Shown: positions 18,032-25,251 of the stretch, piece by piece
Layout: every line of letters starts with the position of its first letter
Numbering within the stretch: position 1 is the stretch's first letter
Assembly (NCBI GenBank): GCA_025462735.1
Contig: JAOAPC010000008.1
Location: forward strand, 62,001-126,000
Origin: Acidobacteriaceae bacterium
GTDB lineage: Bacteria; Acidobacteriota; Terriglobia; Terriglobales; Acidobacteriaceae
Reading direction: 5' to 3'
Length of the DNA stretch: 64,000 nt
Translations under genes and position numbers: made by a program
The notes under the pieces: generated by a model
Seen by the model: the letters and a program-made list of their open reading frames with translations, nothing else
Databases searched by the model: none
Told to the model about the DNA's origin: nothing

Positions 18032-18709
18032 ATGCGTAAGGCAGTTTTGCATTTGAAGAAATCCGATCCGTTGATGCGGGCCATCATTGAGCGTGTGGGA
18101 CCTTGCCGCATGGAATTTGGCGAGCCCACATTTCATAGCCTGGCGGAAGCAATTGTGTATCAACAGCTCAATGGCAAAGCTGCGGTGACCATTTTCAAGA
18201 GGTTCACCGCGATGGCCGGTGATCCGGTTACGCCGGAAGGAATCTTAAAACTTTCAGCGGAGCATCTGCGTGCCGTGGGACTTTCGAAGCAGAAATCGTC
18301 GTATCTTTTCGACATGGCTGAGCGCGCGAAACGAGGCGATCTGGATTTTTCAAAACTGGCTGATATGTCAGACGACGAAGTAATCGAGCATCTCACGCAA
18401 GTGAAAGGTGTGGGCGTGTGGACGGCGCACATGTTTCTCATGTTTACGCTGCGACGCGCAAATGTGCTGCCCACCGGGGATTTCGGCATACGCATGGCGA
18501 TCCACAAGCAGTATCTGGAACGCGCAGCAAAAACAAAGAATGGCGCTGGCCGGAGCAAGAATAAAAAAGCTGTTGCAAAGCTGCCCCAAAAAAAGATCAC
18601 ACTCCCCACTCCCGAGCAGATGGAAAAAATAGCTAAGCGCTGGGAGCCCTACCGCACCATCGCCTGCTGGTATTTGTGGAGGAGCCTCGACGTAAAAACG
18701 ATTGGCTGA
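18032..18709 (+). CDS. DNA-3-methyladenine glycosylase, AlkA-like (HhH-GPD)
   Basis: The 225-residue protein consists of the HhH-GPD core without the N-terminal AlkA domain. It has the IVYQQLNGKAA helix, the helix-hairpin-helix VKGVGVWTAHMFLMF (about 124-138) and the catalytic Asp D150 in LPTGDFGIR. It would excise alkylated purines in base-excision repair. A Lys/Ala-rich insert (about 165-190, including KNKKAVAKLPQKK) is longer than usual. It is followed by a B12-binding domain gene with a short gap. The two may share a transcript, without a functional link. Confidence 0.88.
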   Translation: MRKAVLHLKKSDPLMRAIIERVGPCRMEFGEPTFHSLAEAIVYQQLNGKAAVTIFKRFTAMAGDPVTPEGILKLSAEHLRAVGLSKQKSSYLFDMAERAKRGDLDFSKLADMSDDEVIEHLTQVKGVGVWTAHMFLMFTLRRANVLPTGDFGIRMAIHKQYLERAAKTKNGAGRSKNKKAVAKLPQKKITLPTPEQMEKIAKRWEPYRTIACWYLWRSLDVKTIG

Positions 18710-18727
18710 TTCAATGACGCTGATTCA

Positions 18728-19156
18728 ATGATTATGACGGCTGGACAAAAAATCCGCGTTCTGGTGGCAAAACCTGGCCTCGACGGACATGACCGCGGCG
18801 CTAAAGTGATTGCGCGTGCACTGCGCGATGCCGGTATGGAGGTCATCTATACCGGCCTGCGCCAGACTCCGGAGATGATTGTCAATGCGGCCCTGCAGGA
18901 AGATGTGCATGTGATTGGTCTCTCCATTCTTTCTGGCGCCCATAACGCCATCGTCCCGCGCGTGATGGACCTGCTGCGCCAAAATAAAATGGACGATGTT
19001 CTGGTCGTGGTCGGAGGAATCATTCCCGATCAGGATGTGGAAGCCTTGAAAAAACTCGGCGTGGCGGCAATCTTCCAACCGGGAACTTCAATGGACGAAA
19101 TCGTACAGTTCATTCGGTCCAACGTATATTCGCGCGGCGTGACCACGGGCGATTGA
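18728..19156 (+). CDS. Stand-alone cobalamin-binding domain, methylmalonyl-CoA mutase C-terminal type
   Basis: The 142-residue protein has the B12-binding Rossmann fold of methylmalonyl-CoA mutase: D19-x-H21-x-x-G24 in [10 protein letters not shown] (H21 being the lower axial cobalt ligand), GLSILSGAH and [11 protein letters not shown]. No large catalytic subunit is encoded nearby, so this is the small component of a split acyl-CoA mutase or an orphan B12 carrier. A distant partner gene is the simplest explanation. It is one of the few central-metabolism genes in this stretch. Confidence 0.9.
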   Translation: MIMTAGQKIRVLVAKPGLDGHDRGAKVIARALRDAGMEVIYTGLRQTPEMIVNAALQEDVHVIGLSILSGAHNAIVPRVMDLLRQNKMDDVLVVVGGIIPDQDVEALKKLGVAAIFQPGTSMDEIVQFIRSNVYSRGVTTGD

Positions 19157-19208
19157 GTCCGGGCGTCGTACTCTCCCAAACAAAATGGCTTTGCGAACCC
19201 GCTGCGCT

Positions 19209-19940
19209 CTACGTTTTGCGCACTAGTGCCAGAATTGCCTCGGCGTGTTTTCGCACACTCTCGCTCAGGCTGGCGTCTGAAGCGATGCTCCGCAAGGCGG
19301 GAGTCACAGCCTGCAACTCCCTTAGCAGGTGGTGTTCGGCGCTGGTCTGCATGCGAACAAGTTCAGGTTCGAGCCCGTTCCTATCGTGCTGATGAAGGTA
19401 GGCGAGCCGATGGGCGAATTCGAATGTCGCCGAGATTTCCTCAAAAACAGAAGTGAGTTCCTGGATATTGGAATCGGTGGACTCGCTATACGCAATCTGA
19501 TTGTCGAACGTGATGTCATGGTAGGCGAGGGTCCGCACCGGGGTTTTCTCCGGCGAGCCTGGGGACGAGGGGAAATCGCCGTTAAGAAAATTCAGCTGTC
19601 GCATGATGTTGAAAGTCACCCTGCGCGTAGCATCACTGCTCTGGAACTCAATGATGTAAGGAACCCCGGTCCGTTCCGCCGAATCCGGAGTGGACTGATA
19701 AGTTGCGGCCCCGGTTGAATCTAGGGCGACGGAATACGACGGCGGATTGGCATTCCAAAATACAGAGTTGAAAATTACTGTAGGAAAGCGGCGGCCATTC
19801 TTCGTCTGCAGCTGAGGGTTTTGGGCAAACAAGCTGGCTGAACATACGAAGGACGCGGCCGTCAGCAGCGCTATGCGTACCGAAGTTGATCGTGGCATCT
19901 GGGAGTTCTTGCGAGAGGCGTCTTCAACATTATGCTTCAT
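19209..19940 (-). CDS. Exported hypothetical protein
   Basis: The 243-residue protein has a signal peptide after a short basic start (hydrophobic part about residues 20-38, ending ASLFAQ). A beta-rich region follows (about 45-140) and then a helical C-terminal part from about 165 with several Leu/His/Glu-rich segments (EFAHRLAYLHQH, HHLLRELQAV). No family is recognised. An internal ATG at residue 15 (MPRSTSVRIALL) would give a more usual signal-peptide start. It is convergent with the B12-domain gene. Confidence 0.6.
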   Translation of the reverse strand: MKHNVEDASRKNSQMPRSTSVRIALLTAASFVCSASLFAQNPQLQTKNGRRFPTVIFNSVFWNANPPSYSVALDSTGAATYQSTPDSAERTGVPYIIEFQSSDATRRVTFNIMRQLNFLNGDFPSSPGSPEKTPVRTLAYHDITFDNQIAYSESTDSNIQELTSVFEEISATFEFAHRLAYLHQHDRNGLEPELVRMQTSAEHHLLRELQAVTPALRSIASDASLSESVRKHAEAILALVRKT

Positions 19941-20050
19941 TTCGGATGCTAGATGAGCTGTGACTGGAGCAGTTGGTCAATTCGTTGAGGGCTGCATTTC
20001 TCGGGTCCGATTTCCTGCATCCAAAGATGTGCTCGCGAGGAGAGCGCGAT

Positions 20051-20551
20051 ATGGATTCCAAAATTACCGAGGAAATACTCGATGAATTGATCCCTTCCCT
20101 TGAAGCGCTGGAGGCGAAGAGCGCGGCTGTCTTAGAGTTCCTGACAAAGGAAGGAATCGCGACCGACGAGAAATTCGCTCCTTACCTGGAGCAGGCGGCC
20201 AGCGCCAGCAACGTACGGTGGCTCGCGGTTCGCGTGAGGATGGAACGCCTGCTTTCCTCGGTGGAGAAAAAATCTGAGGATGACAAAGCAAACAAGCAGG
20301 AAGCGTCCGCAGAGAGCAAACCCGCCGAACCCACCAAGACGAGCGCAGCTAAAGCCCAATCGGAAGAAAAATCTCAACCAGTCGGTCAGGAGGAGTCTGC
20401 CGAAAATGGTGACAGAGCAAAGCAGTCGGCCCGCAAAGAACCGGGAACCCAAGCGGCTACGGGCAATGATGATGACAAAGGTACACGCAACGGAGAAAGC
20501 GACGTCGAACCGAAATCAACCGTGAGCACGACGGAGAAGAAAGTTGCTTGA
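20051..20551 (+). CDS. Small hydrophilic protein with low-complexity tail
   Basis: The start at 20051 is supported by GAGGAGA 8-9 bases upstream. The 166-residue product has a helical N-terminal part (about 1-75, ILDELIPSLEALEAKSAAVLEFL). A disordered tail (about 76-166) is dominated by Lys, Glu, Ser, Ala and Thr, with no aromatic residues. There is no signal peptide or membrane helix. The shape resembles small coiled-coil or chaperone-binding proteins, but no family is recognised. It is followed immediately by a proline-rich small gene on the same strand. Confidence 0.6.
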   Translation: MDSKITEEILDELIPSLEALEAKSAAVLEFLTKEGIATDEKFAPYLEQAASASNVRWLAVRVRMERLLSSVEKKSEDDKANKQEASAESKPAEPTKTSAAKAQSEEKSQPVGQEESAENGDRAKQSARKEPGTQAATGNDDDKGTRNGESDVEPKSTVSTTEKKVA

Positions 20552-20579
20552 ATCGCTTTGCGAGAAGGAACACCAGCCC

Positions 20580-20762
20580 ATGACATTTTTTCGCGATCCA
20601 TCGCCCACTCCTCCGCGTCCAACGCCAGGACCTAGGCCAGATCCAGAACCCGGACCTGGGTCGGACCCCGACCTTTATCCGCCGGTGAAACCAGGGCGTG
20701 AGCCGGACACTAGCCCCGATATATTTCCGCCGATGCCGCAACCTGAGCCGATGCCCATGTAA
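20580..20762 (+). CDS. Proline-rich 60-residue protein
   Basis: From the ATG at 20580 (GAAGGA about 10 bases upstream) the frame encodes 60 residues, about one third of them proline. The pattern is repeated P-x-P, with alternating Pro, Asp and Gly (PTPGPRPDPEPGPG) and an MPQPEPMPM end. Low complexity makes a shadow frame possible, but the site, spacing and direction fit translation coupled to the preceding gene. No function can be proposed. Confidence 0.4.
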   Translation: MTFFRDPSPTPPRPTPGPRPDPEPGPGSDPDLYPPVKPGREPDTSPDIFPPMPQPEPMPM

Positions 20763-20807
20763 TCGCTTGTCGAAGATAATGATTGTTGCGAGAACCGGTA
20801 AGGCCGC

Positions 20808-21488
20808 CTATTGCACCTGGGCGAGTTTGGACTCAGTGTGGTTCGAAATTAACAAATGCTCCAAGCCTTCTATTCCCTCCCCCGTGCGGGCGGACACTTG
20901 CAGGATCGGCATGCCGGGCCGAACCCCGTGGATATTTCGGATTAGCAACTCCAGATCGAACCCAACCGCTTCAGCTAGATCAAGCTTGGTTATAAGGGCG
21001 ACATCGGCAGTGTTGAATATGGTGGGATATTTCAGCGGCTTGTCCTCACCTTCGGTAGTTGAAACCAGCACCAGGCGCAAGTCTTCACCTAAATCGAAGC
21101 TAGACGGACAGACCAGGTTGCCGACATTTTCAATAAAGAGATAATCCAGATCTTCGACGGCCCAGCCCTCAAGCGCTCTCTCCACCATGCCGGCATCAAG
21201 ATGGCAAACCGTGCCAGTCGTGATCTGCTTTACCGGCGCGCCAGAACGCGCCAGCCGAGCGGCATCATTTTCAGTCGCAAGATCACCAACCAACGCTGCG
21301 ACACGATATTCCCGACGGAGGTCCGTAAGTAAGCGTTCAAGCAGAGTTGTTTTTCCTGACCCGGGGCTGGAGACCAGGCTGACCACCCGCGTCCCGACGC
21401 TCTGGAATCGATCGCGCAGGCGGTGCGCAAGCAGATCATTTTCTTTGAGGACCTTTCGCCTGACCTCGACCATGCGGGGTTCGTTCAC
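20808..21488 (-). CDS. hypB: Hydrogenase nickel-insertion GTPase HypB
   Basis: The 226-residue GTPase has a P-loop at 41-48 (SPGSGKTTL), the G-domain metal region GTVCHLDAGMV that holds the nickel/zinc-binding Cys-His pair, and the guanine-specificity-like segment ITKLDLAE. It lacks the His-rich N-terminal nickel store found in some HypB proteins. With HypA it delivers Ni to the large-subunit precursor. The GTG start at 21488 overlaps the hypA stop by 4 bases (GTGA). It is the last gene of the hydrogenase run. Confidence 0.95.
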   Translation of the reverse strand: MNEPRMVEVRRKVLKENDLLAHRLRDRFQSVGTRVVSLVSSPGSGKTTLLERLLTDLRREYRVAALVGDLATENDAARLARSGAPVKQITTGTVCHLDAGMVERALEGWAVEDLDYLFIENVGNLVCPSSFDLGEDLRLVLVSTTEGEDKPLKYPTIFNTADVALITKLDLAEAVGFDLELLIRNIHGVRPGMPILQVSARTGEGIEGLEHLLISNHTESKLAQVQ

Positions 21489-21832
21489 GTGACCAACTCC
21501 ATGGCCGTGATCTCTAATTCCTCGCCGCGAAGCACTCGTTCACCTAGTGCTCCGCAGTTCGCGCAGATCAGCACCGGAAAGGAGCGCGTAGGCCTTTCGA
21601 CACCACACACCGGGCAAAAGATTGCGACTTCTACGTCTTCGATGAGCAGCCGCGAGTTCGCCAGCGGAGTGCCCTCACACGCGACGCCGTATGAGAATGA
21701 CAGAGCATCTTTGTCCACGCCGCTCAACCGACCCAGGCGCAAATGGACTGCCTCGACATGCCCGGATTTCTGGCGGTCAAGTTCTTCCAGCACACCATCC
21801 ACAATGTTGAGCGCGATCGAGAGTTCGTGCAT
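21485..21832 (-). CDS. hypA: Hydrogenase nickel metallochaperone HypA
   Basis: The 115-residue protein begins MHELSIA, with His2 providing the Ni site. Its zinc ribbon uses C73/C76 and C90/C93 (CPVC and CANC). HypA supplies nickel to the hydrogenase large subunit together with HypB. It lies between the 31-residue membrane microprotein gene and hypB, with a gap of about 10 bases and an overlap of 4 bases. Its presence in this operon means Ni delivery is encoded with the enzyme rather than borrowed from elsewhere. Confidence 0.95.
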   Translation of the reverse strand: MHELSIALNIVDGVLEELDRQKSGHVEAVHLRLGRLSGVDKDALSFSYGVACEGTPLANSRLLIEDVEVAIFCPVCGVERPTRSFPVLICANCGALGERVLRGEELEITAMELVT

Positions 21833-21842
21833 AACACGCGCC

Positions 21843-21938
21843 TTACATCATCTTCATTTTGGTATAGCGCTGAATATCGCCACGGAAGTAGATCAGTGTA
21901 GCTATGGTCGCAGCAATCCCCCACATTAGCATTTTCAT
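21843..21938 (-). CDS. 31-residue single-span membrane microprotein (DUF6893-like)
   Basis: Read directly from the minus strand: ATG at 21936-21938, TAA at 21843-21845, 31 codons. The peptide starts MKMLMWGIAATIATLIYFRG, a hydrophobic helix of about 15 residues followed by a polar, basic end (DIQRYTKMKMM). AGGAG sits about 6 bases before the ATG, and the gene is spaced neatly between the protease and hypA genes. I recall small DUF6893 proteins in actinobacterial group 1h hydrogenase operons and this one looks alike; that match is from memory. A membrane anchor or adaptor for the otherwise soluble hydrogenase is an inference. Confidence 0.75.
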   Translation of the reverse strand: MKMLMWGIAATIATLIYFRGDIQRYTKMKMM

Positions 21939-21970
21939 TCGCGTCTCCTCTTTTCTCGTATCGTTTTCAG

Positions 21971-22468
21971 CTACGCAGCTATTGCCTGACTGGTGGCGCC
22001 AACAATTAAACCTTCTATCACGCGGACAGCTTCGTCGAGTGCGCCGCCAACAGGCTCACTAAGACCGATCCTTCCCTCGGCACTTGGCTCAATCGTTTCC
22101 GGTTCACAACCAACTACAAGCAGCCGCCCCACTTTTCCTCCCAGTGCGTTGACCAACTGCAGCACAGCGACTGGATTCATGCTGTGAGCGTCCAGCGCTT
22201 CTTGACCGACACTGTTTTCTGGAAGATCAGGCTCCAACACATACAGAGTTCCCGGTTTGCCGCCGCGCGGCAGAGCGTCAACCAAAATCGTCAGATCCCA
22301 ATCGTTCATGAGGGCAAAAGCGAGGTCGTAGCTGCGAATCCCGAAATCGACGACGCTCACACCGCCCGGCATCTGGCGCGCTGCAAGCCCTTTGGCAACT
22401 TCGACTCCGAAGGCATCGTCGCCGAGAAATACATTGCCCACGCACGCGACCAGGACCTTACAGCTCAT
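21971..22468 (-). CDS. Hydrogenase maturation endopeptidase (HyaD/HycI family)
   Basis: The 165-residue protease carries the N-terminal signature GNVFLGDDAFG (about 11-21) and the later metal positions D64 (ILVDALP) and H95 (DAHSMNP) expected for the Ni-sensing site. It should trim the C-terminal extension of HhyL after H577 once Ni is inserted. Residues after about 120 (CEPETIEPSAEGRIGLSEPV) match the usual C-terminal part. The start overlaps the preceding gene by 11 bases, consistent with translational coupling inside the hydrogenase operon. Confidence 0.92.
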   Translation of the reverse strand: MSCKVLVACVGNVFLGDDAFGVEVAKGLAARQMPGGVSVVDFGIRSYDLAFALMNDWDLTILVDALPRGGKPGTLYVLEPDLPENSVGQEALDAHSMNPVAVLQLVNALGGKVGRLLVVGCEPETIEPSAEGRIGLSEPVGGALDEAVRVIEGLIVGATSQAIAA

Positions 22469-22778
22469 GCGAGACCTCGCTATTCAAAGTTAATGGCTCA
22501 ATTTCTTCCGGCGAGAAAAAGAAGCGGTGTCCCGGCTGTCGCAACATCCCAAGATCTCTGCCAGGGTCGTCTTCGATCACAACGGCCACATGCACCCGGT
22601 CATCGAAATCCCGTTCAATTGCCTCTATAATCGCGACTTTCCCCTTCAGCGCCATATCCATGATGTCCGCTGCCTTTTGCGGCCAAATGCGCACGCGATC
22701 TCCAGGGTTAACCTCTATTCCGAAGACCGTTACGCTCTGTATTGGCGTATTGTCGAGGTCGGGATTCCACTCTGTCAT
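22458..22778 (-). CDS. Conserved group 1h hydrogenase-operon protein, 106 aa
   Basis: The ATG at 22778 is preferred over a GTG at 22787, because AGGTGA lies 9 bases before the ATG. The small acidic protein has a beta-rich core: FGIEVNPGDRVRIWPQ (about 20-35), ALKGKVAIIEAIERDFDDRVHVAVVIEDDPG (about 44-75) and a closing PGHRFFFSPEEIEPL. The pattern matches, from memory, unnamed proteins next to actinobacterial group 1h hydrogenases. No catalytic motif is visible. It sits between orf328 and the protease gene and overlaps the latter. A maturation or assembly role is inferred only from position. Confidence 0.8.
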   Translation of the reverse strand: MTEWNPDLDNTPIQSVTVFGIEVNPGDRVRIWPQKAADIMDMALKGKVAIIEAIERDFDDRVHVAVVIEDDPGRDLGMLRQPGHRFFFSPEEIEPLTLNSEVSHEL

Positions 22779-22798
22779 TTTTCTCACTCACCTAACCT

Positions 22799-23785
22799 TC
22801 ACGCCGATTCCCTGCGCGGCGGCGTGCTCGGACGCAGGCCGCGAATAGTACCATGAGTCCGCATTAACTGTTCGCGCGCTCTTTCCTCCGTGCGTTGCAG
22901 AAGGTCCCGGACCCGGTCGTCGGCGATCCGCATCTCAGCTTTTTCTTCGTTGGTTAGTGTCATCACCCGCAAGGTCAGCATCTCGTCAATTTCCGTGGCG
23001 TCGTAGAAGTCGCCAGAACTCTCAGGAGCAATCTGCGGATAATCGTACAGAACGATGGGCGAGCACAGCAGCATGTCACGCTCTCCAGCATTGCCGACCA
23101 GCACAGGGAAGTTGCCAATGTTTTTGCACGCTCTCACCGCCTCACGAAGCTGCTCCGGTGGATCGAGCAGCGAAACGAACTCAGCGCCGTTTACCGCAAG
23201 GATAGTGTGAGCGGAAAGCAAAGAACGGAGCAACGCCGAATTGCGATTGCAGGCGCCGCCTGACAATCGAGTCTCATTTGTCACTTCGATCGCGAGTTTC
23301 ATCACGCCATCGCTTATTCGCTCCGAAGCTACCGTTACTGTTCCCGTCAACTCGTGCTGAGTGCGGCTGATGTGTCCCCCCACGCGACCGGCGGGTTTCA
23401 CGAGCGATTCCGTTTCAGCGCCAGCAGGAAAATTAAATGGTACGCAATGCCAATCTGTCGGCAGAGTCAGTCTGAATTCAACGGAGCGTTCAATTCCCTC
23501 GTCCCGGCTCTCGATCCCTTGGTCATCTCGCGTCACTTCATTGGAGACAAGCTGCAAAAACCGGACTTGTACGTCGATCCTGGCATCGCCTTTGAACTCC
23601 AGCAGGCACTCGGAATGCATGACTGAGCGCTCGGTTCCGCTTTGCACTTCCTCGTATGCCGGCGGATAGAGGATGCCGAATGTCCATCGTTGCTGGTTTT
23701 TTATCGCCGAGTGCCGGTATGGATAGAGCATGTATCCTTCGTAGAGCACCGCGTCCGCGACTTTCTTAGCTAATTCGCGGTTCAT
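22799..23785 (-). CDS. Conserved group 1h hydrogenase-operon protein, 328 aa
   Basis: The protein opens with NRELAKKVADAVLYEGYMLYPYRHSAIKNQQRWTFG (segments, residues about 2-37), a characteristic start I associate with hypothetical proteins in actinobacterial group 1h operons. The middle (about 45-220) is beta-rich, while the last 70 residues are helical and charged. Several Cys and His residues are scattered without a clear cluster motif. The ATG at 23785 overlaps the DUF6084 stop as TGATG. It is soluble, without signal peptide. Function is unknown; a dedicated chaperone or electron-transfer adaptor is possible. Confidence 0.8.
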   Translation of the reverse strand: MNRELAKKVADAVLYEGYMLYPYRHSAIKNQQRWTFGILYPPAYEEVQSGTERSVMHSECLLEFKGDARIDVQVRFLQLVSNEVTRDDQGIESRDEGIERSVEFRLTLPTDWHCVPFNFPAGAETESLVKPAGRVGGHISRTQHELTGTVTVASERISDGVMKLAIEVTNETRLSGGACNRNSALLRSLLSAHTILAVNGAEFVSLLDPPEQLREAVRACKNIGNFPVLVGNAGERDMLLCSPIVLYDYPQIAPESSGDFYDATEIDEMLTLRVMTLTNEEKAEMRIADDRVRDLLQRTEERAREQLMRTHGTIRGLRPSTPPRRESA

Positions 23786-24423
23786 CACCTGACCCCTGCG
23801 GTCAGGCTCAGCATGCGCTCAAATGCCTGATCCCAATTGGAAATACCGTGCCGCGCTCTATACTCATTGATCCGCTCAAATACCTCGCGGCGCACGCATA
23901 TCCACGCGGTACCGGGATAATGTAGATCCATCATTTCCTTCCAAACCCGAATTGGCAGGCGGCAAGTCGCGTCGCGGTCCCACGGGATTTGCGCGATTTG
24001 CAGACCCATCGGCCCCGGGTAGAAAACGGTTCCGCTGAATAACAACGTCATCGGAATTTCGCCGTCCTCTAATCCGTAAATATATTTGGTGATCGCCACA
24101 TTGAAATCGAACGTGCACTGAACCTGAATATCAATCACAGTCGTGCCCGTAAAGCCGGGGATGTTCACATTCTCATTCGTCCAAAGCAGTGGATGTAGCG
24201 ATTTGCTCCAGCGCTCCGGTTCGCCGAATAGTTCATTCAGGCGCTCCTGCTCGGCAGGCGTATAGCGGCGCCGCACCGGCTCGATCTGAATCTGAGCTCG
24301 AAGTGCAATGGAATGGACTGCCCCCGGTTCCGAGTTCGCGATCCGCACCTTGAACGATAGTTGCGGCACTGCCGAGTTGGGTGTAGCGACGATATCTTCT
24401 ACCTGGAATCGAAGTTCAGGCAC
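23785..24423 (-). CDS. DUF6084-like protein of the hydrogenase operon
   Basis: A GTG at 24423 follows GGAGA by 4-5 bases and gives a 212-residue protein starting PELRFQVEDI, which fits the usual start of this family. The frame stays open to 24447. Recognisable stretches are IQIEPVRRRYTPAEQERLNELFGE (in parts, about 48-72), PLLWTNENVNIPGFTG (about 80-95) and GEIPMTLLFSGTVFYPG (about 124-140). The DUF6084 assignment rests on memory of actinobacterial operons. No function is known. Its overlap with both neighbours suggests co-translation with DUF5947 and orf328. Confidence 0.8.
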   Translation of the reverse strand: MPELRFQVEDIVATPNSAVPQLSFKVRIANSEPGAVHSIALRAQIQIEPVRRRYTPAEQERLNELFGEPERWSKSLHPLLWTNENVNIPGFTGTTVIDIQVQCTFDFNVAITKYIYGLEDGEIPMTLLFSGTVFYPGPMGLQIAQIPWDRDATCRLPIRVWKEMMDLHYPGTAWICVRREVFERINEYRARHGISNWDQAFERMLSLTAGVR

Positions 24424-25051
24424 ACTGTCTCCGTGAGAACTCATCAAGCTGCTGAAAGAAACGATCGATTTCTTCCCAGACTTCCGTTCCTCCGGAAAGT
24501 CCGCGCCAGTGCTTTCGAATTAAGCCGACAAGCCTGAAGCATTGGTCAATCGGAGCGCGGTAGTATTGCGGCCGACCGGAGATGCGGTTCACCAGCAGGG
24601 CTTCAACATCCGGCTCGAACTTCTTCAGCTCGGGATTGCGATCAGCAATTGCGTTCCAGTATTCGAGGTCGAGCGACGACTCCATTGCACCACCCGGACT
24701 CGGATACTGCGCGACAACTCGCCCGGCAACGCTGCTGTGCACAAAAAACGCCAAATTGATGGGAATCAACAAGCTGTCCCATTCCTGGTCGTCCATTGCG
24801 AAATGCTGGAGTCGAATGACATCTCGCGGAACTTGGCGATAGCGCTGCCGCGAGTTGCCATTGAACAGAATCGCGCAAGGATCACATGCGCAAGCTAGAC
24901 AGCGCTTGTCGAGTTCGAGCAAATGATGATGGGCGAGACCAATCGGAGCAGCACACAGCTCGCACATTTGGGTCCGCTCTTGCGGTTTGCGCACAAACTG
25001 CTGCAGAGTGGCGAGCGGCGCCCTTCGAATATTGCTGGTTAGTGCTGCCAT
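24416..25051 (-). CDS. DUF5947-like Cys-rich protein of the hydrogenase operon
   Basis: The 211-residue protein has a cysteine cluster near its N-terminus: CELC (about 31-34) followed by CLACACDPC (about 53-61). It looks like a zinc or iron-sulfur knuckle and includes the HHHLLELDKR segment between. The rest (about 75-211) is mixed and soluble, with YRQVPRDVIRL directly after the cluster. The family name is given from memory of Streptomyces group 1h operons. The cysteines make metal binding or electron transfer likely, but this is inference. It is preceded by orf62 with an 11-base gap. Confidence 0.8.
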   Translation of the reverse strand: MAALTSNIRRAPLATLQQFVRKPQERTQMCELCAAPIGLAHHHLLELDKRCLACACDPCAILFNGNSRQRYRQVPRDVIRLQHFAMDDQEWDSLLIPINLAFFVHSSVAGRVVAQYPSPGGAMESSLDLEYWNAIADRNPELKKFEPDVEALLVNRISGRPQYYRAPIDQCFRLVGLIRKHWRGLSGGTEVWEEIDRFFQQLDEFSRRQCA

Positions 25052-25062
25052 GAGTCTTTGGC

Positions 25063-25251
25063 CTAGGCCGGCGGTAAATGCGGCATTCGCGGATCAATCG
25101 GCGCTCGCTTATCGGCGTTGATTCCGGTGGCGTCGCGAGAGGTGCGCCCATCGCCTTCGCGTCCCGGCTCTTTCCGGCCCTCGTAGGCCCATTCCTCTCC
25201 GCGTTTTGTTCCCGGAGTGTGCGCGTCGATATCAGGCCGTGGATTCTTCAT
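25063..25251 (-). CDS. 62-residue hydrophilic protein (orf62) in the hydrogenase operon
   Basis: The ATG at 25251 has an excellent ribosome-binding site (AGAGGAG, 7 bases upstream) lying inside the end of the NifU-like gene. The peptide is hydrophilic, rich in Arg, Glu, Gly, Asp and Pro, and nearly devoid of hydrophobic residues (e.g. GTKRGEEWAYEGRKEPGREG, ending DPRMPHLPPA). It is probably intrinsically disordered. The strong site and position in the run support translation. No family is recognised with confidence. Confidence 0.65.
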   Translation of the reverse strand: MKNPRPDIDAHTPGTKRGEEWAYEGRKEPGREGDGRTSRDATGINADKRAPIDPRMPHLPPA

